Source of the DNA: Anaerolineae bacterium | GTDB lineage: Bacteria; Chloroflexota; Anaerolineae; DRVO01 | Assembly (NCBI GenBank): GCA_013178015.1 | Contig: JABLXR010000012.1 | Span: 1-64,000 of the forward strand | Length of the DNA stretch: 64,000 nucleotides | Reading direction: 5' to 3' | In this document: positions 53,324 to 60,130 of the stretch, in pieces | How positions within the stretch are numbered: position 1 is the stretch's first letter | How the letters are laid out: the number at the start of each line of letters is the position of its first letter | Made by a program: the position numbers and the translations under genes | Notes under the pieces: model-generated | Seen by the model: only the letters and a program-made list of their open reading frames with translations | The model's database searches: none | What the model was told of the DNA's origin: nothing

Positions 53324-55448
53324 GCCCGAGGCACTGCAGCGTCGCCCGCAGGAGCGCCAGGACCTCCTGCTCGCGCAGCCCAGACGGTCGCGTGACATAG
53401 AACGAACTGCCGCTCAGCCTCTCTTGGTCTTCCCCAGGCTGAAGACCGCTCACCGCCAGAATCCTGACCGCCGAACCCTGGCATGCCGTGCGCATCATCT
53501 GCGCCAGGTGCCGGCCGTCCATGTCGGGCAGGGCAATGTCTAGCAAGAGGACGTCCCAGCCCTCCGCCGCCACGCGAGCTAAGGCTTCCTGAGCGCTGTT
53601 GGCCCAGCCCACGGTACAAGAAGGACGCAGGGCCTGAAGCATCCTGGCCGCCAACTGCACGAAGGCACGATCATCGTCCACCACCAGCACCTTGCTCCAC
53701 GGTTTGCCTGTGCCGAGAGCTTCCTCCAGGCAAGCGGTCGAGATGGGCTTGACCAGCCAGGACTCAAAGAGCTCGTCATCCACGAGCCAAGCGCCACAAG
53801 GCAGCGCACACCGTATTACGGGTACCGTTCCGTTCAGGTCGGCGCCAACCGTGTCTCCTGCCTGGGTGCCGGGTGGCAAGTTGAGGACCACAGCAACAGC
53901 CTGCTTCTCCTTCACCAGGTTGACGGCCTGAGCCGAGTCCGCAGCCGCCCAAACATGGAATCCGTCCAGCCAGCGGTGGAGGTAGATGGCTGCCCGAGGG
54001 TCGGGGTCCACAACCACTAGCGAGGGCTCATCGGGGGACGCTGGAGGGGAGTGTAGATCGGGCAGCACAGAGGGCGACACCTGTTTTGACCTGAGGGGCA
54101 GAGTGAAGCGGAAGGTGCTCCCTTCTCCCAGCCGGCTATCCACCCAAATATGCCCGCCGTGCATCTGCACGAATCGCTGAGCAATGGCCAGCCCGAGGCC
54201 TGAACCCTGTTGGGAGTCGAGGTGCTCCCCCCCGGCCTGCCGGAACTCATCGAAGATAGTGTCCAGCTGATCGGTCGGTATCCCCGGGCCAGTATCGCTC
54301 ACGTACACCTCTACCTCTTCGTCCTTGGCCCGTACGCCCATCCTGATGCTGCCTTGTTCGGTGAAACGGCTGGCGTTGGCCAGGAGATTCAGCAGAACCT
54401 GCCGCACTCGAGTACGGTCCACGAAAAGCTGGGGGACATCCTCATCGAGCTCCAGGTCTATCTGCACCGGTTTGCCCACCACCAGGCGACGCGCCAGCGC
54501 GGCCGCATCCTGCATAAGCTCCCCAAGATCCACCCACTCTCGGTGGATGGGCATGCGCAGCACCTGGATGCGAGCCAGATCCAGTACGTCGTCCACCAGG
54601 TCGGAGAGGTAGCGGGCACTGCGCTGGATCTCGGCGACGTCCTGCCGCAGCAGCGCCGGCCAGGACATCTCACCGTAGGTCTCCGGGAATCGCTGCATCA
54701 CCTCGGCGAATCCCAGGATGATGTTGAGGGGGGTGCGCAGCTCATGGCTGACACAAGTTGCGAACCGCTCCTTGGCATGCCGGGCCTCCTCGGCCTCCTG
54801 CCTGGCCAAAGCTAGCTCGTAGTTGCTCCGCTTGAGCAGGTAGTTGGAGAGCTGCAGCGCCTTGTTGAGCTTGTTGACTTCCTCGCGCCGAGCGCGAACC
54901 TGCTCGGCTAGGCGAGCAGCCTCATTGCTGTGCTGCCAGGCACGGCGCAGCTCCTGCTGCAGCCCCCCTAAACAGACCGCCACCGATGCTCCCGGGGCAA
55001 GCACGTAGGCCACGACATCCAGCCGTGCCGGGGCGGCCAGGCCCCAGACCGGGGCCAACCAGGCGCAAGCCACGATGCCCAGCAGCACCAGCCACGACCC
55101 GGGGTGAGGCACCAGGAACGCGGCGGCCAGGGCCGGGGCCAGCAGTTGCCCGAGCCCGACCGGGTTACCATAGGCCGCCGCCGGTGCTAAGGCAGCCCCC
55201 AGGCTTCCACCGATCAGAAGGCCAGTGCTCAACAGCGGTCTTCGGTCTGCTCCGATGGCAGCCACATAGCCCGCCACCACCAGCAGCAGCAGCCAGACGC
55301 TCACACGCCCGACGCTGGCGTCGAGCCGCTCGACCTCCGTCCATGCCCGAAGCAGCGCCAGGGAACCGACGTATAGCGCCACCACCCGCACCAGCCTAGC
55401 ATGTGTGTCCGGCCAGTTCGAGCTCCACAGTTCGCCCGCTGCCCCCAT
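53256..55448 (-). CDS. Membrane hybrid histidine kinase with a pseudo-receiver and a receiver
   Basis: In 730 residues I see about six N-terminal membrane helices (residues 20-165), a coiled coil (about 170-235), HisKA with SHELRTPLNIILG, and an ATPase domain with LLNLLANASRFTE, DTGPGIP and GSGLGLAIA. Two receiver-like domains follow. The first has N in place of the phospho-acceptor Asp (VVLNLPP), so it is a pseudo-receiver; the second is canonical (VLVVDDD, LLLDIALPDMDG). I chose ATG 55448, behind GGGAGGGG. The gene follows the radical SAM gene by 28 nt and ends inside the convergent regulator gene. Confidence 0.88.
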   Translation of the reverse strand: MGAAGELWSSNWPDTHARLVRVVALYVGSLALLRAWTEVERLDASVGRVSVWLLLLVVAGYVAAIGADRRPLLSTGLLIGGSLGAALAPAAAYGNPVGLGQLLAPALAAAFLVPHPGSWLVLLGIVACAWLAPVWGLAAPARLDVVAYVLAPGASVAVCLGGLQQELRRAWQHSNEAARLAEQVRARREEVNKLNKALQLSNYLLKRSNYELALARQEAEEARHAKERFATCVSHELRTPLNIILGFAEVMQRFPETYGEMSWPALLRQDVAEIQRSARYLSDLVDDVLDLARIQVLRMPIHREWVDLGELMQDAAALARRLVVGKPVQIDLELDEDVPQLFVDRTRVRQVLLNLLANASRFTEQGSIRMGVRAKDEEVEVYVSDTGPGIPTDQLDTIFDEFRQAGGEHLDSQQGSGLGLAIAQRFVQMHGGHIWVDSRLGEGSTFRFTLPLRSKQVSPSVLPDLHSPPASPDEPSLVVVDPDPRAAIYLHRWLDGFHVWAAADSAQAVNLVKEKQAVAVVLNLPPGTQAGDTVGADLNGTVPVIRCALPCGAWLVDDELFESWLVKPISTACLEEALGTGKPWSKVLVVDDDRAFVQLAARMLQALRPSCTVGWANSAQEALARVAAEGWDVLLLDIALPDMDGRHLAQMMRTACQGSAVRILAVSGLQPGEDQERLSGSSFYVTRPSGLREQEVLALLRATLQCLGPSPGDQQREPALREDRDGTPAW

Positions 55449-55476
55449 ATGCACCCCTCCCGTGCCACGAGCGCTC

Positions 55477-56949
55477 CTACCAGGTAGGTGGCACCGGGTA
55501 GCAGAAGCCACCCCGTCGTCGGCTCCATTGGTTCCACCTCTCCGCCATCGCATCCAGGTCGCGCGTCGACCGATCGCGGAAGCCTCTCAACGCGGACGAG
55601 GGCACCCGCCCCGCCGCTGGCGTCGCCCTGCAGTAATTGTAGTAGTCCTGGAAACTCCGGTACGTGATATCCACGCCATAGGCGCCGGACTCCTCAGCCA
55701 TCGGAGACAGCGGGTCAAGAGTATGAAACATGCTGATCATCTTCAGCAGCGTTGGCGGATACATCCCCGCGATTCGGTCTGCCAGAGAAAGCGTCTCCTC
55801 CAGCGTCTTCTCATTCTCGCCCGGCAAGTTCAGCGAGAAGTAGACGTAGATGGGCATGCCGATGCTTCTAAGCAGCTCCAGGAGCCGCAGAAAGTCACGG
55901 TTGCTGAAGTGCCGGCCGTTGCGTCGCCGTACTGCCTCGGAGCCCGAGAGAAGGGTGAAGCCGAGCTCGCTATAGGTGACGTCGGCCGTTTCCGCCAAGT
56001 CGCGCACAAACTCCCGCCCGGGCAGGGCGAAATGCTCGTTGTATAGGCCGATCATGATTCCAGCCTCACGCAGTCGCTTGAGTAGGGGCCGCCAGTACTG
56101 CGGCCCGGCCAGGCACGGGTCCAAGCTTAGTGACACCTGTCGCACCCCCAAGTCCGCCAGCCGGCCGATGTCGTTGGCTACCCGCTCCGGCGATCGCATG
56201 ACCGCGGCTTCGCGCCCGAAGATGGCACGCTGGGCCTCTCGGCCGCCGCCACAGAAGGAGCACTTGAGGCTGCAGCCACGGCCGATGCACAGCCAGTGCC
56301 CAGTGTTCCTTTCATCGTCAGCAGTCAGGCCGGTGGCAGAGAACTGCATGCGGCGATACCAGTCCGGATGATCGAGGAAGCTTAGGTCCACGAAGTCGAG
56401 CCTATCCAGGAGTTCTGGCTGAGCGCAGAACGTCGGAGCGTGCACCACCACTTCTCCCCCGCGACGCAGAGCCAGGTTCGGCAGATTCTGCTCCGCAGGG
56501 TCTCGACCGGCGATCAGCGTCTGCACGAGAGGGACTAGTGTCGCCTCTGCGTCGCCCAGGACTACGCAATCCACGCTAGAATGGGACGCCAGGATCTCGC
56601 GGGCGTAGATAGTGGCCGTGATGCCTCCCAGGATCACCGCTACATCGGGCATCAAGCGCTTGCACAGGCGGGCTACGTCAATGGCTCCGAAGCAGTGCTC
56701 GTACCAGTGCAGGTCGATCAGGACTACCCTCGCTCCTCCGCCGGTCCCGATCGACGCCGCTAGATCGAAGTCGGGTTCCCGAGCCAATTCGGCCGGGTAG
56801 TTGATGCCCCGCACTGAGATGCCCTCGGACCTTAGCAGGTTGACCAATCCCACCACGCCCACGGGCATGAACGGATACGTGGTCCCCAAGCCGCGGAAGG
56901 ACTTGGCCGTGCCGTGCTTGGCCGGGTGGACATACAGGACGTCTGCCAT
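55477..56949 (-). CDS. Cobalamin-binding-type radical SAM protein
   Basis: The 490-residue protein has an N-terminal B12-binding-like domain (about 1-160, with MPVGVVGLVNLLRSEG and VILGGITATIYA) and a radical SAM domain with CSLKCSFC near residue 235. It lacks the strict DxHxxG motif, so cobalamin may bind without a lower-axial His. This class (BchE and class B methylthiotransferase-like) performs C-methylation or ring reactions. The substrate is unknown. It is upstream of, and close to, the histidine kinase gene. Confidence 0.88.
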   Translation of the reverse strand: MADVLYVHPAKHGTAKSFRGLGTTYPFMPVGVVGLVNLLRSEGISVRGINYPAELAREPDFDLAASIGTGGGARVVLIDLHWYEHCFGAIDVARLCKRLMPDVAVILGGITATIYAREILASHSSVDCVVLGDAEATLVPLVQTLIAGRDPAEQNLPNLALRRGGEVVVHAPTFCAQPELLDRLDFVDLSFLDHPDWYRRMQFSATGLTADDERNTGHWLCIGRGCSLKCSFCGGGREAQRAIFGREAAVMRSPERVANDIGRLADLGVRQVSLSLDPCLAGPQYWRPLLKRLREAGIMIGLYNEHFALPGREFVRDLAETADVTYSELGFTLLSGSEAVRRRNGRHFSNRDFLRLLELLRSIGMPIYVYFSLNLPGENEKTLEETLSLADRIAGMYPPTLLKMISMFHTLDPLSPMAEESGAYGVDITYRSFQDYYNYCRATPAAGRVPSSALRGFRDRSTRDLDAMAERWNQWSRRRGGFCYPVPPTW

Positions 56950-57119
56950 ACGCTACCTCCGCGATCACGAGGAAGTCTACCACACCCGCGAGGTAAGCTA
57001 CGCTTCGCCCCCCCTCGACTCGGAGGAGCCTCCCCGCTATCATGCCCTCGCAGCGTCTTCTTAGCCGCACGCACCCGAGGTGCCGCAACCGACAACTACC
57101 GCACCGGGAGATGACACCC

Positions 57120-58043
57120 ATGAAGAAACAGACCCGCGACGTCCTGTACTACACCCACAGCCGCAACAACCGTCCTACTCTCACGGTGGAACCCGGCGAG
57201 AGCTTCCTGGTCGAGACCGAGCTCTGCTCCGGCGACTGGCTTCAAGACCTCTCCGACGCCTACCGACCGGGCATAGGCCGCGGCCCCAATCCCTCCAGCG
57301 GCTGCACCTACGTCCAAGGCGCCCGGCCCGGCGACATGCTCGCTGTCACGGTGGAGTCCATCGTGCCAGACAACCTGGGCTACACCGGCTTCGGCCCCGG
57401 CGCCAATCCCTTCCCCGACTGGATCCGCCAGAAGGAATGGGGCGTGGTCACCAAGACGGTGCGCATCCACGACGGTCTCGTGGAGTGGAGCGATCAGCTC
57501 AAGCTGCCCATCCGCCCCATGGTCGGCACTCTGGGCACGGCGCCCGAGTTCGAGGAATTCCTCAACAGCCGCAACGGCCCTTACGGAGGCAACCTCGACG
57601 CCCAGGAGGTCACCACCGGTGCCACGGTCTACCTTCCCGTATACGTCGAGGGCGGGCTGCTCCACGTGGGCGACGTGCACGCCATCCAGGGCGACGGAGA
57701 GATCTGCTGCGGCGGGGGTATCGAGTGCCGGGCAACGGTGCAGCTCAAGGTAAAGGTGCTCGTGCGGCCGAAGCGCATGACCTGGCCTCGCTTCATGGAT
57801 TCCACCCACATCGGCTGCTTCGGGTGCGCCCGCCCCGCCGAGGACGCCTTCCGCCTGGCCGTGCAGGACCTAATCTACTGGCTGGCAGACGACTACGCCC
57901 TGGACGAACGCGAAGTGTTTCTGCTGCTGGGCCAGATCCTGGAAGCCCGTTGCACCCAGTTCGTGGACCCGCTGTACACGTACGTGGCCAAGGTGCCGCT
58001 CAACTACCTTCCCGGCATGCCCGCGTCCGTTGGCGCCACCTAG
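57120..58043 (+). CDS. Acetamidase/formamidase family amidase
   Basis: The 307-residue protein has the FmdA_AmdA signatures: the N-terminal THSRNNRPTLTVEPGESF, GDMLAVTVESI, VYLPVYVEGGLLHVGDVHA and the GDGEICCGGGIEC segment. The family hydrolyses formamide or acetamide to ammonia and the acid. ATG 57120 has GGGAG 9 nt upstream. No regulator or transporter is next to it, so the physiological amide is not known. Confidence 0.9.
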   Translation: MKKQTRDVLYYTHSRNNRPTLTVEPGESFLVETELCSGDWLQDLSDAYRPGIGRGPNPSSGCTYVQGARPGDMLAVTVESIVPDNLGYTGFGPGANPFPDWIRQKEWGVVTKTVRIHDGLVEWSDQLKLPIRPMVGTLGTAPEFEEFLNSRNGPYGGNLDAQEVTTGATVYLPVYVEGGLLHVGDVHAIQGDGEICCGGGIECRATVQLKVKVLVRPKRMTWPRFMDSTHIGCFGCARPAEDAFRLAVQDLIYWLADDYALDEREVFLLLGQILEARCTQFVDPLYTYVAKVPLNYLPGMPASVGAT

Positions 58044-58151
58044 AAGGTGCGGCCCGTCCCGAACGTCGGTATAATCGCGTTGATAGCTCTACGTACAATG
58101 CCGACGTTGGCCCTATTCAGCAGGCCCTATCGGGGATGCTCGAGGTGAATC

Positions 58152-58847
58152 ATGCCGTTCCTGTTCTATAACCCCACTTACTGGCTTTTTGCCCTGCCGG
58201 CCCTCCTGCTGGGCCTATACGCCCAGTTCCGGGTCCAAACCTCGTTCAACAAGTACATGCGGGTCCCCAACTACCGCCGCGTGACGGGGCTGGCAGCGGC
58301 GCGGGAACTGCTCTCCGCCGCTGGTCTCGGTCACGTGGAGATCGAGGGAACCGCGGGCACCCTGAGCGACCACTACGACCCTCGCACCAAGACTCTCCGC
58401 CTCTCGCGGCCCGTGGCTCAGTCCGCCTCGGTGGCCGCAGTGGCAGTGGTAGCCCACGAGGTCGGGCATGCCGTCCAGGATGCCACCGATTACACACCGA
58501 TGCGAGTGCGCTCTGGCATCGTGCCCCTGGTGAACCTGGGCTCTTGGCTGGGACCCATCCTCTTCTTCATTGGCCTCCTGGCCGCTAGCCCCGAGCTGGC
58601 ACTCATTGGAGTACTCGGCTTCGCCGCCGCGGCGGTGTTTGCCCTTGTCACCTTGCCAGTCGAGCTCAACGCGAGCTCCCGTGCCCTGCACATGCTTCAG
58701 TCCTCTGGGCTCATCGCTGGCCAGGAGGTCCCCGCCGCCAGGACTGTGCTCAACGCTGCCGCGCTCACTTACGTGGCCGCTCTGGCCCAAGCCATAAGCA
58801 CCCTGCTCTACTTCCTCACCCTCCTCGGTGGTGTCCGACGGGACTAG
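58152..58847 (+). CDS. Membrane zinc metallopeptidase, YugP family
   Basis: The 231-residue protein has an N-terminal membrane helix, the zinc motif HEVGHAVQ in the middle, and two to three further helices (LGSWLGPILFFIGLLAAS and on). YugP-type neutral zinc metallopeptidases are putative membrane proteases with unknown substrate. An extended gap upstream holds TATAAT at 58070-58075, a candidate -10. A terminator follows at 58892. Confidence 0.88.
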   Translation: MPFLFYNPTYWLFALPALLLGLYAQFRVQTSFNKYMRVPNYRRVTGLAAARELLSAAGLGHVEIEGTAGTLSDHYDPRTKTLRLSRPVAQSASVAAVAVVAHEVGHAVQDATDYTPMRVRSGIVPLVNLGSWLGPILFFIGLLAASPELALIGVLGFAAAAVFALVTLPVELNASSRALHMLQSSGLIAGQEVPAARTVLNAAALTYVAALAQAISTLLYFLTLLGGVRRD

Positions 58848-58891
58848 GCAACTACTACTGCAGCGAAAAACGAAGAAAGCCCTAGAAAGAA

Positions 58892-58920
58892 GCCGCGAGC
58901 ATACGCCCGCGGCCGTTCTT
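58892..58920 (+). terminator. Rho-independent terminator of the YugP-like gene
   Basis: GCCGCG at 58892-58897 pairs with CGCGGC at 58908-58913, followed by CGTTCTTTT. Confidence 0.65.
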
Positions 58921-58976
58921 TTGGCTCCTAGCCGGCGCCAGGGCCGCACAAGCGCCTACAGTTGCCCTAGATGCCG

Positions 58977-59003
58977 CTTGCACTCTCGTATCGAGAGTGC
59001 TAA
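58977..59003 (+). promoter_or_regulatory. CIRCE element (HrcA operator) of the Hsp20 gene
   Basis: CTTGCACTC, nine bases and GAGTGCTAA form the CIRCE palindrome TTAGCACTC-N9-GAGTGCTAA; the right half is perfect and the left half has two mismatches. It sits 45 nt before the Hsp20 start, so HrcA should repress this gene in the absence of heat stress. hrcA is not in the window. Confidence 0.88.
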
Positions 59004-59047
59004 CATCCTGCTTGGTGCAAAACAACGCGTTTGGTTGGGAGGTTGTC

Positions 59048-59491
59048 ATGGCGGAACTAGTACCACGAGAGAATCGCGAGGTTATGACGTTGCGTGAAGC
59101 CATTGATCGCCTGTTCGAGGAATCATTCGTGCGTCCCTGGACGCACTTCGCGCGGGCAGGCGAGCGTGGCATGGCCCTGGACGTCTACGATGAAGGTGAT
59201 CACGTCGTGGTGGAAGCGGTGGTCCCCGGGGTGAAGTCGGAGGACGTGGACGTCCGGGTGGAAGGGAATGTCCTCACCATTAGGGCCGAGACGAGCAAGA
59301 GCAAAGACGTGTCGGACGAGAAGTACTTCTACAGAGAGCGCTACCGCGGCGTAATGCAGCGGAGTGTCACCTTGCCTTCAGAGGTGAACGCGGATAAGGC
59401 GGATGCCAGGCTGGAGAACGGTATCCTGAGACTGGCTCTACCCAAGGCCGAGAAGGAGCGGACCCGCCGCATACAGGTCAAGGGCGCCTAG
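59048..59491 (+). CDS. hsp20: Small heat shock protein Hsp20
   Basis: The 147-residue protein has the alpha-crystallin domain: LDVYDEGDHVVVEAVVPG, DVDVRVEGNVLTIRAE and the ILRLALPKAEKE strand, ending with the short RRIQVKG tail with an IxI/V-like motif. Hsp20 holds unfolded proteins for refolding. GGGAGG lies 5 nt before the ATG. A CIRCE element upstream puts it under HrcA control. A second Hsp20 gene follows 74 bp downstream. Confidence 0.95.
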   Translation: MAELVPRENREVMTLREAIDRLFEESFVRPWTHFARAGERGMALDVYDEGDHVVVEAVVPGVKSEDVDVRVEGNVLTIRAETSKSKDVSDEKYFYRERYRGVMQRSVTLPSEVNADKADARLENGILRLALPKAEKERTRRIQVKGA

Positions 59492-59565
59492 ACGTTCACC
59501 TCCTGGGTGGCAAACTGCTAGACACAGCTTACCTAGATGATGTGTGTAGGCAATGGAGGGTAGAT

Positions 59566-60012
59566 ATGAGAGACATCACGCGTTGGGATCCGCTAGCGGA
59601 GGCGGTGAGCCTGCGGCAGATGATGGACCGCCTCTTCGAAGACAGCTTCGTGCGCCCCTTCACCTGGAGAGGGGACACCGGTAGGGCTCTGCGTCCCCCT
59701 CTGGACATCTACAGCACCGATGAGGACATCGTCATCCTCATGAGCGTGCCCGGCGTCAAGCCCGAGGACGTAGATGTCACCGTGGAGGGCGACACCGTCA
59801 CCATCCGGGGCGAGATCAAGCCCCCCATCGAGAACGTGGATTACGTGGTGCAGGAGCGGGCTACCGGCCCCTTCCGCCGGGTGGTGACCCTGAACGTGCC
59901 GGTGGAGGCGGACAAGGCGGAGGCCTCCTTCAAGGACGGGGTCCTCACCCTCACCCTGCCCAAGGCGGCGGAGATCAGGCCGCGCAGCATCAAGGTTCAG
60001 GCCGGCGGATAG
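59566..60012 (+). CDS. hsp20: Small heat shock protein Hsp20 (second copy)
   Basis: The 148-residue protein has a complete alpha-crystallin domain (DIYSTDEDIVILMSVPG, DVDVTVEGDTVTIRGEI, GVLTLTLPKAAE) and the RSIKVQ tail. The N-terminus DRLFEDSFVRPF matches the RLFEESFVRPW stretch of the first copy, so the pair is a tandem duplication that has diverged. GGAGGG is 5 nt before the ATG. No CIRCE copy of its own is seen; it may share the upstream promoter. Confidence 0.95.
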   Translation: MRDITRWDPLAEAVSLRQMMDRLFEDSFVRPFTWRGDTGRALRPPLDIYSTDEDIVILMSVPGVKPEDVDVTVEGDTVTIRGEIKPPIENVDYVVQERATGPFRRVVTLNVPVEADKAEASFKDGVLTLTLPKAAEIRPRSIKVQAGG

Positions 60013-60054
60013 TGTGAGTAGAGAAGGCGCCGCGCGCAACGCGTGGCGCCCCAG

Positions 60055-60105
60055 AAGTGACGAAGGAGGCGCGACGTGTGTCCCATCGCGCCTCCTTCGT
60101 CACTT
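60055..60105 (+). terminator. Very long perfect terminator-like hairpin
   Basis: AAGTGACGAAGGAGGCGCGA at 60055-60074 pairs perfectly over 20 bp with 60086-60105, around an 11-nt loop. It lies between the second Hsp20 gene and a convergent gene. Confidence 0.75.
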
Positions 60106-60130
60106 GTCAACAAGGGCCGGATACCGCCTT

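Noticed and set aside
57080-58171. Long Arg/Pro/His-rich frame overlapping the amidase gene
   Set aside because: A typical off-frame artefact of GC-rich coding sequence.
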